NCBI RefSeq assembly: GCF_000718515.1
Contig: NZ_JNZS01000005.1
Coordinates: forward strand, 124,001-188,000
From: Micromonospora parva
GTDB taxonomy: Bacteria; Actinomycetota; Actinomycetes; Mycobacteriales; Micromonosporaceae
DNA: 64,000 nt
Direction of reading: 5' to 3'
Shown: positions 24,927-34,385 of the stretch, piece after piece
Position numbering within the stretch: position 1 is the stretch's first letter
Layout of the letters: each line of letters opens with the position of its first letter
Translations under genes and position numbers: made by a program
The notes under the pieces: generated by a model
What the model was told of the DNA's origin: nothing
Databases searched by the model: none
The model's input: only the letters and a program-made list of their open reading frames with translations

Positions 24927-25462
24927 TCCGCCAACGCGCCGAGTCCGGCGTCCGGGTGCTGATCCTGCTCGCCATCGGCACCATGGCCGGCGCCGCCGCC
25001 TTCACCCACGTCCACGACCTGACCGTCGCCCACGGACAGCCCGACTGGATCGGCTGGGCCAACGCCGTAGCCGTCGAGCTGATGGCGATCTACCTCGGCC
25101 TGGAGATCCGCGCCCGCCGCCGTGATGGTCGACCCGTCGGCCTGGTCGGCGTGCTCCTGATCGCGTTCGCGCTGCTCTCCCTCGCCGCCCAGGTCGCCGA
25201 AGCCGAACCGTCCGTCTGGGGCTGGATCGTCGCGGCGGTGCCGTCGCTGGCCTTCCTCGCTCTGGTGAAGGTCGTCCTGTCCAGCGAACCCACCGCCGCG
25301 CCGGCTCCTGAGGCCGATCAGCCGCAGGGCGATTGGTACGACGAGCCGCAGCCCGTCGAACCCGCGCCGGTTCCGGTGATGCCGCCGGCATCAGTTGCGG
25401 TGCTGCCTCCGGTCGGGGTCGTCCAGTCCAATCGGCCCCAGGTCGTCGGGATCATCCGATGA
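24923..25462 (+). CDS. DUF2637-type membrane protein (Spd-like)
   Basis: A 179-aa protein with about four hydrophobic helices (near residues 10-30, 40-58, 70-92 and 95-118) and a Pro/Ala-rich C-terminal tail. The early segment AAFTHVHDLTVAHGQPDWIGWANAVAVELMA follows the DUF2637 pattern. These proteins accompany transfer genes in actinomycete plasmids and are thought to help intramycelial spread. ATG start overlapping the previous stop. Confidence 0.75.
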   Translation: MIRQRAESGVRVLILLAIGTMAGAAAFTHVHDLTVAHGQPDWIGWANAVAVELMAIYLGLEIRARRRDGRPVGLVGVLLIAFALLSLAAQVAEAEPSVWGWIVAAVPSLAFLALVKVVLSSEPTAAPAPEADQPQGDWYDEPQPVEPAPVPVMPPASVAVLPPVGVVQSNRPQVVGIIR

Positions 25463-25488
25463 CGGCCACCCTCGCTGCCGGGCGGCGG

Positions 25489-25842
25489 CTACCGGAACTC
25501 GTGCACAACCTCGATCAGTCCGACGATGTGGGCGTTGAACTCGTCCAGATCCTCGGCCGGTACCCACAGCTCCAGAATGGTCTTCCCGCCGGCCTGGCGG
25601 ACCGGGTAGCGGCTCAGGAACTCCGACTGCACCCGGAAGCGGGTCACGTAGCCGACGCCGGACGCGGGCACGTTCCAGTCTCGGGCGATCATCACTGCGT
25701 AGTCCTCGTTCAGGACCGGGTAGAAGATCGGCTGATCCGGCAGGCGCGGCGGCCATGCCCGCCATCCGGACTCGCGGACGAGATCCAGCTCTTTCGGCCC
25801 GGTTGGGCGCCACAGCACCGTCGTACCGTCATCGCTGTTCAT
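25489..25842 (-). CDS. Hypothetical protein on opposite strand (annotated elsewhere as ADP-ribosylation/crystallin J1-like)
   Basis: 117 aa from ATG 25842, which has a GCGAGG site upstream; a longer frame to 25908 lacks one. Core features: TTVLWRPTGPKELDLVRESG, PPRLPDQPIFYPVLNEDYA, and the end LWVPAEDLDEFNAHIVGLIEVV. It resembles a small family often labelled ADP-ribosylation/crystallin J1, though I see no ADP-ribosylglycohydrolase motifs, so that label is weak. It is inverted inside the element between the Spd-like and rep genes, like an independent insertion. Confidence 0.65.
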   Translation of the reverse strand: MNSDDGTTVLWRPTGPKELDLVRESGWRAWPPRLPDQPIFYPVLNEDYAVMIARDWNVPASGVGYVTRFRVQSEFLSRYPVRQAGGKTILELWVPAEDLDEFNAHIVGLIEVVHEFR

Positions 25843-25937
25843 GTCGACCTCGCCGTTCGGGTTCTTGGTGAGCCCGGACAGTACCGGCGGACCTGCATCC
25901 GGGACCACCGCATTCGACGCGCGGCAGGGGCGGGCCG

Positions 25938-27692
25938 ATGACGGCTCCGACCCTGCCCGGTCTCGAACCCGCCCCGACCCCGGTTGCTCCTCGCCCGGGG
26001 TCGCGGGCAGCCCGCATGGCGCTGCCCCGCTCGATCGACGTCCTCAAGGACATCGCCATCGAGTACGGCGTCTGCGTCCGCCCGCTCGCCATGCGCCGCA
26101 CCGACCTCGACACCGGCCTGACCGAAGTCATCGACCTGCCCTGCGGCGCGACCCGCGAGGACAAGTGCCCGCCGTGCGCCAAAAAGAACCGGCGACTGCG
26201 GCAGGCCCAGATCCGCGAGGGCTGGCACCGCGACGACGAACCACTACCCGGCCCAGAACCCGAAACCGAAGCGCAGAAGTCCCTGATCCTGTTCCGCGCA
26301 CACCTGGAGTTCTCCCGCGACGAGGCCGTACGCGCCGCTCAGTGGGACCAGGTGACCGACCTCGACGAGGCTATCCGCGAGGTAGAGGAAGCCATCGCCG
26401 CTGAGGGCCTGCGCGGGCGCGTCGGACCACCCCACGTCACCGAAGACGAGGACCAGGACGACGAGCCCGGCCCACGGCGCAAGCGCTCCACCAAGCGGCG
26501 CCAGGACGCCCCCGAACTGCCCCGGCGCAGGGTCGAGCGCCGCACCGTCGGCAAGACCTACACCGCCCCGGACGGCTCGACCTACCAACCGTCGATGTGG
26601 CTGACCCTCACCCTCGACTCGTACGGCCCGGTCCGCCCCGATGGCACCCCGGTCAACCCGGCCAGGTACGACTACCGCCGTGCAGCCTGGGACGCCGTGC
26701 ACTTCCCCCGGCTGCTCGATCGGTTCTGGCAGAACCTTCGGCGGTGCGAGGGCTGGAACGTCCAGTACGCCGGCTGCGTCGAGCCGCAACGCCGACTCGC
26801 CCCGCACGCTCACTTCGCTATCCGGGGCACCATCCCTCGCGACGTGCTCCGCACCGTGGCGGCGGCCACCTACCACCAGGTGTGGTGGCCCTCGGTCGAC
26901 GTCCAGCGCTACACCCTCGACCGGCTCCCGGTCTGGGACGAGCAGGCAGCGGCATGGGTCGACCCCGACTCTCGCGAACCGCTGACCACCTGGACGGAAG
27001 CCCTCGACGGCATCGACGACGACCCGGACGGGGAACCGGTGCACGTCGTGCGCTTCGGCGCCCAGGTCGACGCCCGCGGCGTCATGCCCGGCACCGAGGA
27101 CGCCGAACGGACCATCCGGTACGTCACGAAATACATCACCAAGCACACCGGAGACTGCCACAAGGCCACCACCGACCGGCAACGCAAGCACCTCGACCGG
27201 CTCTGGCAGCAACTCCAGCTCACCCCCTGCACCGACCGGTGCGCCAACTGGCTGCTGTACGGCGTCCAGCCCAAGAAGGCGCACGCCAAGCTCAAGCCCG
27301 GCCGCTGCAAGGGCAAGGTCCACCAGCGCGACACGCTCGGCATCGGTGGCCGACGCATCCTCATCTCCCGCGACTGGTCCGGCAAGACCCTCGCCGACCA
27401 CAAGCACGACGCGCGGGCATGGGTCCGGGCACTGCTCGGCGTCACCACCGACGGCACGCGGCTCGTCGACGACCAGGGCGACACCACCGAACGGGTCCGG
27501 CACGCCTGGGAACTCGCCCGCCCCGATGACCCCGACGTCGGCCCGATGACCCACCGGCTCATGCGCTCGATCAGCGAACGTGCCCGCTGGCGGTCCGAAC
27601 TGCTCGCCGCCAAGGACCGGGCCGCGCAGGGCTCCGCAGATCTTTCGGCAACTCAGCACAGCGCACAGCACGACGGGGAGGAAACGCAGTGA
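25938..27692 (+). CDS. RepSA-like rolling-circle replication initiator
   Basis: A 584-aa protein. A conserved opening with Cys pairs (CGATREDKCPPCAKKNRR) precedes the HUH motif PHAHF (H290, H292) and the candidate nucleophile tyrosine(s) in YVTKYITKH (Y395, Y399). A second Cys/His group (CTDRCANW, GRCKGKVH) follows. RepSA of pSAM2 nicks the origin and starts rolling-circle replication of the excised element. It starts 95 nt after the inverted gene and overlaps the excisionase by 4 nt, forming the rep-xis-int unit. Confidence 0.9.
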   Translation: MTAPTLPGLEPAPTPVAPRPGSRAARMALPRSIDVLKDIAIEYGVCVRPLAMRRTDLDTGLTEVIDLPCGATREDKCPPCAKKNRRLRQAQIREGWHRDDEPLPGPEPETEAQKSLILFRAHLEFSRDEAVRAAQWDQVTDLDEAIREVEEAIAAEGLRGRVGPPHVTEDEDQDDEPGPRRKRSTKRRQDAPELPRRRVERRTVGKTYTAPDGSTYQPSMWLTLTLDSYGPVRPDGTPVNPARYDYRRAAWDAVHFPRLLDRFWQNLRRCEGWNVQYAGCVEPQRRLAPHAHFAIRGTIPRDVLRTVAAATYHQVWWPSVDVQRYTLDRLPVWDEQAAAWVDPDSREPLTTWTEALDGIDDDPDGEPVHVVRFGAQVDARGVMPGTEDAERTIRYVTKYITKHTGDCHKATTDRQRKHLDRLWQQLQLTPCTDRCANWLLYGVQPKKAHAKLKPGRCKGKVHQRDTLGIGGRRILISRDWSGKTLADHKHDARAWVRALLGVTTDGTRLVDDQGDTTERVRHAWELARPDDPDVGPMTHRLMRSISERARWRSELLAAKDRAAQGSADLSATQHSAQHDGEETQ

Positions 27693-27874
27693 ATGAGGAG
27701 TTGTTGACCGTGCCGGAAGTGCTCGCCGAGCTGCGCGTACCGCGCTCGACCTGGTTCTACTGGCGGCAGACCGGCAAGGGACCACGGGTGATCAAGCTCC
27801 CGAATGGGCAGCTGCGGGTCCGCCGGTCAGCGCTCGGTCGGTGGCTCGGCGACCTGGAGCAGGACGCCGCGTGA
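27689..27874 (+). CDS. Excisionase, helix-turn-helix (XisSA-like)
   Basis: 61 aa: a MerR/excisionase-type winged helix with TVPEVLAELRVPRSTWFYWRQTG, then PRVIKLPNGQLRVRRSALGRWL. It would bind att sites and direct the integrase toward excision. GTG start overlapping the rep stop, and its own stop overlapping the integrase GTG, so rep, xis and int are translationally coupled. Confidence 0.88.
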   Translation: MNEELLTVPEVLAELRVPRSTWFYWRQTGKGPRVIKLPNGQLRVRRSALGRWLGDLEQDAA

Positions 27875-29306
27875 AGAGCTACGAGGTCCAGATCTGGGAG
27901 ATCGTTAAGCGCGCTGACCGGAAGGCTCGACCGTGGCGGGTCCGCTGGGCGGTGAGCGGCCAGCGCTTCGAGGACTTGTTCCGTACCAAGGCCCTGGCGC
28001 ACTCGTTCCGCGCCGAACTGGTCCAGGCGGCCAACGCGGGGGAGCCGTTCGACCCGGCCACCGGCCGCCCGGTCTCCGAGGCCAGAACCAAGAACCCCAC
28101 CACCTGGTACGCGCACAGCCGCGCGTACGTCGAGATGAAGTGGTCCGGGCGGCGGCCAAGACCCGGCGCTCGATCGTCGAAGCGCTGACCTCCATCACGG
28201 TTACCCTGACCCGCCCGGCGAAGCGGGGTCGACCGACTGACGCCCTGCTCCGGGAGGCGCTGTACCTCTACGGCCTCAACCCGCGCCGCTGGTCCGACGA
28301 GATACCCACTGAGCACGCGGCGGCGCTGGCCTGGCTGGAAACCGCGTCTCTCCCGGTAGTCGAGCTGGACTCACCCGCGATGGTCCGCCGCGTCCTCGAC
28401 AGCCTCTGCGTACGTCTTGACGGCAAGCCCGCGGCCGCCTCCACCGTCCAGCGGAAGCGGGCGACCTTCTACAACGTGCTCGGGTACGCCGTCGAGCTGG
28501 AGCTGATCGCTTCCAACCCGGTCGACCGGGTCCAGTGGACCGCCCCCGAGGTGGCGCAGTCCATCGACCGGCGGGTGGTGGCGAACCCGGCCCAGGTCGC
28601 CACGCTGCTGGAGGCGGTGAGATCTCTCGGCAAGCGCGCCGACAAGGTCACCGCGTTCTTCGGCTGTCTCTACTACGCAGGCATGCGTCCTTCGGAAGCG
28701 GCAGACCTACGGCGGGAGGACTGTGACCTTGCCGGCCGGTGCGCCGACTGCGGTACTGACTTCGACGATCTGGCGGCGGTCAAGCCTTCCCGGTCCTGTG
28801 ACCACGAGAAGATCGAATATCGCTGGGGCCGCCTGGTGCTCGCCGGCACCTCGCCGCGCGCGGGGTCGCACTGGACCGATGACGGCGGTTCGCACGAGCG
28901 GCGCGGCCTCAAGCACCGGGGGAGGGCTGAGACTCGTACGGTTCCGATCCCGCCCCGGCTCGTCGAGCTGCTGTCCGCGCACGTCGAGAATCACGGGGTC
29001 GGCCCGGACGGTCGATTCTTCCGGGGCCTGCATGGCGGCCCGCTCTCCGAGTCGGTGTACGACCGCTGGTGGAAGCTCGCTCGCGAGAAGGCGCTGACCG
29101 AATCGCAGGTCGCCTCACCGCTCGTCCGCCGGCCCTACGACCTACGTCACGCGGCGGCCTCACTCTGGCTGAATGCCGGCGTCCCACCGACCGAGGTCGC
29201 CCGGCGCCTGGGGCACGGCGTCGCCGTCCTGCTCCGCGTCTACGCCAACTGCATCGACGGCGGAGATGACACCATGAACGACAGGATCGGCGATGCGCTC
29301 GGATGA
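27871..29306 (+). pseudogene. Tyrosine recombinase (integrase), frameshifted
   Basis: The N-terminal part reads from GTG 27871 to about codon 92 (ending AYVEMKWSG), then this frame stops at 28188. The rest (AAAKTRRSIVEALT onwards) lies in another frame to 29306. Restoring one base in the CCGGG run near 28145-28149 gives a 478-aa protein typical of AICE integrases. The catalytic domain is otherwise intact: Arg in YAGMRPSEAADL, YDLRHAAASLWL, LGHGV and the nucleophile region RVYANCIDG. A cysteine pair (CADCGTDF, SCDHE) sits in the middle. It could be a real deletion, a sequencing error or, less likely, a programmed shift. Confidence 0.85.
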
Positions 29307-29568
29307 CAGCGTGCTGGACGTGGTGTGCCAGTCTGGAGCCGTGTCGAAGCCTCGCCGGTTCGCCCTTTGGGTAGTGCCTCCCCTGCTGACAATGGGGGCG
29401 GCCGTCGCAGCAGGTCTCGCGGGGCCCGAGGCTTCGGTGACAGGCCCGCACGTCTGGCTGCTCGGGGTCTCAGCTCTGCTCAGTTCTCTGGCGGCCACGG
29501 CGGGGCTGTCTCTAGGTGGTCTGCCACGTGACATTAAAAAAAACCTCACGGCGACATACGTCGTTTAG
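29293..29568 (+). CDS. Possible small membrane protein at the right end of the element
   Basis: 91 aa from ATG 29293, or 75 aa from a GTG at 29341 with a GGAG site close upstream. Two hydrophobic helices: ALWVVPPLLTMGAAVAAGLAG and VWLLGVSALLSSLAATAGLSL. Near its end is an A8 run (29536-29543, Lys-Lys), unusual in this genome. It overlaps the integrase 3-prime end by 14 nt. No family recognised; could be a chance frame. Confidence 0.4.
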   Translation: MRSDDSVLDVVCQSGAVSKPRRFALWVVPPLLTMGAAVAAGLAGPEASVTGPHVWLLGVSALLSSLAATAGLSLGGLPRDIKKNLTATYVV

Positions 29569-29581
29569 CCGCGGCTGGCTG

Positions 29582-29599
29582 TGGGCAGACCGTGGGCGG
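29582..29599 (+). repeat. Paired TGGGCRG repeats, right end of element
   Basis: TGGGCAG (29582-29588) and TGGGCGG (29593-29599) with 11-bp spacing, embedded in CTGGCTGTGGGCAGA as at the left end. Likely arm-type recombinase sites by symmetry of position (inference). Confidence 0.5.
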
Positions 29600-29674
29600 C
29601 GTGAAGGCTGTCGTGAGCTGTCAGGATTGAATCGCCAGGTCAGGGACCCTGGCGGTGGCAGTAATGCCGACGCC

Positions 29675-29731
29675 CTGTAAATCCGTCGCGAAAGCTTCAG
29701 AGGTTCGAATCCTCTACCCGCCACCAGGTGC
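29675..29731 (+). repeat. attR core (57-bp direct repeat, right copy)
   Basis: Exact copy of 6922-6978 covering the anticodon arm to CCA of tRNA-Tyr. There is no 5-prime half upstream, so it is not a functional tRNA. The terminator hairpin at 29736-29773 belongs to the original chromosomal copy. The remaining sequence to 30044 shows no gene. Confidence 0.93.
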
Positions 29732-30044
29732 AGACACGGCCCCTGACCAGCAGAGATGCTGATCGGGGGCCGTTGTCGTTGATCTAGTCGAGTTCGGCTG
29801 CGTCCAGCCGCTGACGACAATGCTGCCTCCGGGTGAAGCCTCAGTTTGGAAGAGCGCGCTCAGCCGGCTGTGATGTCCGAAAGGTCTGCTCGCGGGGGCC
29901 GGCCGCCCAGTGACGTCTAGTGCCCGCCGGTGACCACCCGGCCCTGCGCCGACTGATCGGGAACGGTCCAGGATTGTCTGTCCGTTCGGCGTTGTTGACC
30001 TTGAGCCCCACCCATGCGCGGGTCGGCCGGCCTACTGTGTCGTC

Positions 30045-30548
30045 GTGCCTGGACCCGACGATGCCACTGACACACACGTCAAGGTTCGTTCGCGACGCTG
30101 GCGTATCTGGCTGCTGTCAGTTGTCGCCGTTGCCGCCTGCTGTTTCGGCGTGCTCAAGGTGAGAGACGCCCCTGCGACTGAGGCGCAAGGCTATGTGTCT
30201 CAGATCAGCGTGCGCGGTTACGAGCGGGTGCACGACCACATCGATCCTGGTACAGCACCCGCCGAGCAGCGCGCCGCAGTCGCGATCTTCGTCGGCCCTC
30301 CGGACGACAACGTCGTCGCCCGCGTGTCCGGACCAGGGCTCGTTGTCGGCACTCCAGCAACGGATCCGGCCTTCCCTGACTTCGAAATGATCGGCTACGG
30401 CAGTTGGCGCGGCTGTTTCGTGCACGTCGATCGCTGGAAGACGAGTGATCCACCCATGTCGTACCAACTGACGACCGAGCATCTGACCGCGTTCCGGGCG
30501 GGACGGCTGTCCGTGCTGTCCATCGCTGTTGGATGTGGCGGTGGATGA
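30045..30548 (+). CDS. Hypothetical membrane-anchored protein
   Basis: 167 aa from GTG 30045. A short basic N-terminus (KVRSRRWRIW) precedes one hydrophobic helix (LLSVVAVAACCFGVL, about residues 23-37), then a soluble extracytoplasmic domain of about 125 residues with two late cysteines (GCFVHV, VGCGGG) that could form a disulfide. No family recognised. It is the first chromosomal gene right of the element. No clear ribosome site is seen, which weakens the call. Confidence 0.5.
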   Translation: MPGPDDATDTHVKVRSRRWRIWLLSVVAVAACCFGVLKVRDAPATEAQGYVSQISVRGYERVHDHIDPGTAPAEQRAAVAIFVGPPDDNVVARVSGPGLVVGTPATDPAFPDFEMIGYGSWRGCFVHVDRWKTSDPPMSYQLTTEHLTAFRAGRLSVLSIAVGCGGG

Positions 30549-31359
30549 CCGCGCGCTCCGGGCGGCCTCTCGAGTCCTCGCTGCTTCCGTGCCGCCTTGC
30601 CGTGGGCGTCTTTTCGCTTCGAGGGCAAGCCATCAACGCGACATCGCCGTGCGCCGATATTTTCGCCGGCACGAGTCAACACGGGGCCCGATCGCACGAG
30701 CGGTCGGCCGGACATGTCGCCGCCTCCGGCCCAACAGCCGGCACCGTGTCGGCCTGCGGCCAAAGTCGGCTGACCGCCGAATTCTCCCGCTGCGGGCGCA
30801 CGCTGGCGAAGCACTGAAGCCGAGGTGCGGGCGTCGCGGTGGTCAGTGTTGGTGCGCGTGGCGGTAGGTCGGCGCCCACATCGATGGCGACTTCGCCACA
30901 CCAGCGCTTATCGTATCTGCCGTCATCGATGAAAGTTCCACGCCTAGCTGCGCATACCTTGCCTGTGGTCAGCGTTCGTTCTGCTGGCAACCAAACTGAA
31001 ATGAACCCGACGAGGTACTAGCGGGATGGCGGAGAGCCGGTATGGTGGTCGATGGCCGGATCGGAGGCGCACGTTCGTCGCGGGCTGTTGAGCGTTGCTG
31101 ACGGTGACCGTCGTACCGGATGTGGCAGTGCCTACAGCTGGACCCGAATTGCGTTGAAGGTCGCATTCAACACTGGGTGAAACGGTTAAGCGACCTGCAG
31201 GCTCGTGATCTGGCCCGGTGCGTTGGGGGCGGTAGGCCGAACGGCGGGAAGTAACAGACGGTGGGGCCAGTCAGGCGACCACCACTTCTCTGGCTGCCCG
31301 CGCTGTGGCACGATCGTGGAACCTCCATCAACGCTGTACATCTCCCGACAGGAGCGATC
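30549..31359. other. Gene-poor stretch
   Basis: About 810 bp with no supported gene; reading frames here are short, without ribosome sites or recognisable products. A small inverted repeat, GTTGAA-N7-TTCAAC, lies at 31153-31171. It may hold decayed sequence or the promoter of the small gene at 31360. Confidence 0.45.
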
Positions 31360-31533
31360 ATGTCTGGTCGAAGGCTAGGCCGACTCGGTGGGTCTCTCCT
31401 CCTTGTTCTTGCTGCCGCCGCCATCGTCGCCTTCCCCGCTGGCCTCTATGACAGCAGCGCTCGCGGAGCTCAGGCCATCGATCTCATCTGGACCGTCGCT
31501 CCGGAAGGCACTATCGTCGGCAGCGGTCGCTGA
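31360..31533 (+). CDS. Small secreted or membrane peptide
   Basis: 57 aa. AGGAG lies 6 nt before ATG 31360. The N-terminus RRLGRLGG is basic and is followed by the hydrophobic segment SLLLVLAAAAIVAFPAGLY, as in a signal peptide or single anchor; the rest is a short polar tail ending TVAPEGTIVGSGR. No family recognised. It precedes the GGDEF-EAL gene by 57 nt. Confidence 0.5.
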   Translation: MSGRRLGRLGGSLLLVLAAAAIVAFPAGLYDSSARGAQAIDLIWTVAPEGTIVGSGR

Positions 31534-31590
31534 CTCGTTCAGCTCACCCCAAGCCACGGGCGGTAAACCGCAGGCGCCGTAGGGAGCGGT

Positions 31591-34122
31591 ATGGCTCCGC
31601 GTGATCGATCGCGACGTCGTTCGGCGGATCGTGCATGGTTCATCACCGCGCCACTGGTGTTCTTCGCCGCGATCTGTTCCATCGTCACGGGGCTGGTGTC
31701 GTCCCAGCCCTTCGGTGACTGGCTCCTCGCGCTCCTGTTGCTGGTCGCCATGGCCGCCGTGGGTATGCCGGTCCTCAACTTTGTGGTCCGGCGGCAGTCG
31801 TTCGGCATGACCCTGACCGAGATTCCGCTGGTGTTAGCGCTGTTTCTGCTGCCACCGCTGACCGTCGTCGCGATCTACACGGTGGCGTCCATGCTCACGC
31901 AGACGCGGCACCGGTTCGCGCCTGTCAAGTTCTGGTTCAACGTGGCCAAGGCTGCCGCCGGGACCTCTCTCGCCGTCCTCCTCCTTCAGGCGCTACCGCC
32001 GTCGAAGGAGGTGGACGACCCCGGCACCTGGCTGAGTCTCTTCGCGGCCGTGACCGCGGTGATCCTGGTCAGCCTTCTCGGCATCGTCGGCGTGCACACC
32101 CTCCTACAGGGTTGGCAGGCGGGACGGGACTCTCTCCGCACCGCACGGCCCGCCCTGCTCACTGCGGCGATCAACGTCTCGCTCGGTCTGATCATCCTGA
32201 TCGCTGTCACCACCACCTGGTGGTCGTTGGTGCTGCTGGCCGCTCTCGGTGCGGCACTGGTCCTGGTCTACCGCTCCTACGCGGAGTTCTTCCGGCAACA
32301 CCGGACGCTGGCCGCGATGTACGACCTCACCCGCGCTATCGGGGAGCGCGGCCAGGACGGCACCCTCGTCGATGCGCTCCTGGGTCGGGTCCGGGCCCTG
32401 ATGCAGGCCGAGTACGCCACGCTGTGGCTGCCCGCCCAGGGCCGCCATCCCGAGGTGCTGCTCACCGCCCGGGTCGACGACTCGGGGCTGTTGGACGTCG
32501 TACCCACGCCGGCGTCCCTTCGGCAGCGAGCGTCGGACGAGGGGCGGACCATCGCGGTGGGGCGCGCTTTCGACGAGAAGGCGAACGAGCGCCAGGCGTT
32601 GAGCCACAGCAAGATCAAGGACGTCATCGTGGTGCCGCTCCGGTCCGGCCAGGCGGTCATCGGCACCCTGGAGGTCGCCAATCGGCTCAGCGATGTCGGT
32701 CATTTCACCCGTGGTGACATCCCCATCTTCGAGACGGTCTCCGCGCACGCCGCCGTGGCCCTGGAGAATTCGCGACTGGTCGACCGGCTGCGGCACGACG
32801 CGCACCACGACACGTTGACCCGGCTGCCCAACCGGCGACGGATCACCGGAGCGCTGGACGAGTCGGTCAAGATTCGCGCGCCGGGCGAGGTGGTGGCGCT
32901 GCTGCTCTTCGACGTCGACGGGCTGCGCCAGGTCAACGAGTCCCTGGGTCACGCCGCCGGCGACAAGGTCCTCACCGAGGTCGCCAACCGGTTGCGGGCC
33001 AGCGCACCGTCGTCGGCTCTGGTGGGCCGTGCCGGCGGGGACGAGTTCCTGGTGACACTGCGGTTGGAGAGCGCCGAGGCCGCGCTCGAGTTGGCCGCCC
33101 AGCTGCGCGACCAGATCCGCGACGAGATGGTCTTCGACGCGCTCACCCTCGACGTGAACACCGCCGTCGGGGTGGCCGTACACCCGGATCACGGCAGCGA
33201 CGCGGCGACCCTGCTGCTTCGGGTCGACCTCGCGGCCACCGCGGCCAAGTCGGTGCCGGGCAGTGTGCAGCTGTTCAACCCCGCGCTCGAGTCCCGTTCA
33301 CTGCGCCGGCTGGGCCTGGCCGGCGACCTGCGCCGAGCACTGGACCAGGGCGAGTTGGAGGTCTACTTCCAGCCCAAGGTGACGCTGCGAGACCGGCGCC
33401 TGGTCGGTGTCGAGTGTCTGGCCCGCTGGGAGCACCCGGCGCACGGCACCGTCGCACCGGAGGACTTCGTGGCGGTGGCCGAGCACACCGGCCAGTTGAG
33501 CCGGCTCACCGAGGTGGTGCTGCGCGAGGGCCTGCGCCGCAGTCGGGACTGGGCCCTGGCCGACCAGCCGCTGCCCATCGCGGTCAACCTCTCGGCTCGT
33601 ACGCTCATCGACCAGCACTTCCCGGACCGGGTCCAGGAGTTGTTGACCGAGTACAAGGTGCCGGCGCAGCGCCTCACCCTGGAGATCACCGAGTCGGGGG
33701 TGCTGGACGGCACGGACCGACCCATTCCCACCCTGCAACGGCTGCGGGATCTCGGCGTACGGCTGTCGGTGGACGACTTCGGCACCGGCGACTCGTCCCT
33801 GGCGCACCTGCGGCGGCTGCCGGTGCACGAGGTGAAGGTGGACCGCTCCTTCGTGCAGGGCATGGCTACCGATCCGGGGGACCTGGCGATCGTCAACGCG
33901 GTGGTGACTCTCTCCCAGCAGTTCGGCCTGGCGGTGGTGGCCGAGGGGGTGGAGAGCGAGTTGACCCTGGAGCTTCTCCAGGACATCGGTTGTGAGATCG
34001 GGCAGGGCTTCCTGTTCAGCAGGCCGCTGCCGTACGAGCGGTTGGCTGCCTGGTTCGGTGCCCAGGTCGAGCCGGAGACGATCTCCAACGGGGAGCTGCC
34101 GCGCCTTCGAGTCGTGCCCTGA
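31591..34122 (+). CDS. Membrane-anchored GAF-GGDEF-EAL signalling protein
   Basis: An 843-aa protein. About six hydrophobic helices occupy residues 10-225, followed by a GAF-like domain (about 245-390), a GGDEF domain with an intact GGDEF at 482-486, and an EAL domain. GGDEF domains make cyclic di-GMP and EAL domains degrade it. In the EAL part the signature is ECL (608-610, in VECLARWEHP), a tolerated variant, while NLSART, EITESG and DDFGTG (728-733) are present, so activity is plausible. No RxxD inhibitory site precedes GGDEF. The sensed signal is unknown. It stands alone before the tRNA pair. Confidence 0.92.
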   Translation: MAPRDRSRRRSADRAWFITAPLVFFAAICSIVTGLVSSQPFGDWLLALLLLVAMAAVGMPVLNFVVRRQSFGMTLTEIPLVLALFLLPPLTVVAIYTVASMLTQTRHRFAPVKFWFNVAKAAAGTSLAVLLLQALPPSKEVDDPGTWLSLFAAVTAVILVSLLGIVGVHTLLQGWQAGRDSLRTARPALLTAAINVSLGLIILIAVTTTWWSLVLLAALGAALVLVYRSYAEFFRQHRTLAAMYDLTRAIGERGQDGTLVDALLGRVRALMQAEYATLWLPAQGRHPEVLLTARVDDSGLLDVVPTPASLRQRASDEGRTIAVGRAFDEKANERQALSHSKIKDVIVVPLRSGQAVIGTLEVANRLSDVGHFTRGDIPIFETVSAHAAVALENSRLVDRLRHDAHHDTLTRLPNRRRITGALDESVKIRAPGEVVALLLFDVDGLRQVNESLGHAAGDKVLTEVANRLRASAPSSALVGRAGGDEFLVTLRLESAEAALELAAQLRDQIRDEMVFDALTLDVNTAVGVAVHPDHGSDAATLLLRVDLAATAAKSVPGSVQLFNPALESRSLRRLGLAGDLRRALDQGELEVYFQPKVTLRDRRLVGVECLARWEHPAHGTVAPEDFVAVAEHTGQLSRLTEVVLREGLRRSRDWALADQPLPIAVNLSARTLIDQHFPDRVQELLTEYKVPAQRLTLEITESGVLDGTDRPIPTLQRLRDLGVRLSVDDFGTGDSSLAHLRRLPVHEVKVDRSFVQGMATDPGDLAIVNAVVTLSQQFGLAVVAEGVESELTLELLQDIGCEIGQGFLFSRPLPYERLAAWFGAQVEPETISNGELPRLRVVP

Positions 34123-34215
34123 GCAGGGCGCGGACGATCACGGGGGATCCGATTTCACCTGTCGAGCCGGGCCGTGTACTCTTACTCCTGCGCGCCCCAC
34201 GGGGAGATCGCGCAG

Positions 34216-34288
34216 GCCCCCTTAGCTCAGTCGGCAGAGCGTCTCCATGGTAAGGAGAAGGTCTACGGTTCGATTCCGTAAGGGGGCT
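34216..34288 (+). tRNA. tRNA-Thr (GGT)
   Basis: 73 nt; acceptor arms GCCCCCT and AGGGGGC pair, anticodon GGT at 34249-34251 in the loop ATGGTAA, T arm GGTTCGATTCC. CCA is not encoded. Confidence 0.95.
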
Positions 34289-34312
34289 CGAGGGTTCAGC
34301 TGGACCCATCGC

Positions 34313-34385
34313 AGCGGTGTAGCTCAGATGGTAGAGCAAGCGGCTCATAATCGCTGTGTCGCCGGTTCAAGTCCGGCCACCGCTA
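34313..34385 (+). tRNA. tRNA-Met (CAT), elongator type
   Basis: 73 nt; acceptor arms AGCGGTG and CACCGCT pair fully, anticodon CAT at 34346-34348. The paired first position (A-T) argues for elongator rather than initiator. CCA is not encoded. Confidence 0.93.

Larger units (their letters stand above)
6922..29731. mobile_element. pSAM2-like integrative and conjugative element (AICE) in tRNA-Tyr
   Basis: About 22.8 kb bounded by an exact 57-bp direct repeat of the tRNA-Tyr 3-prime end (6922-6978 and 29675-29731). It carries the complete AICE gene set: tyrosine integrase and excisionase beside the right att site, RepSA-like rolling-circle initiator, FtsK/TraB-like double-strand DNA translocase, Pra-like activator, Spd-like membrane protein and GntR repressors. 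A four-gene putative defence operon occupies the left third. AICEs excise, replicate by rolling circle and move between mycelia as double-stranded DNA. Because the integrase frame is interrupted, this copy may be immobile. Confidence 0.93.

Noticed and set aside
29675..29731. Second tRNA-Tyr at the right end of the element
   Set aside because: Only the 3-prime part from the anticodon arm is present; there is no acceptor 5-prime strand or D arm.
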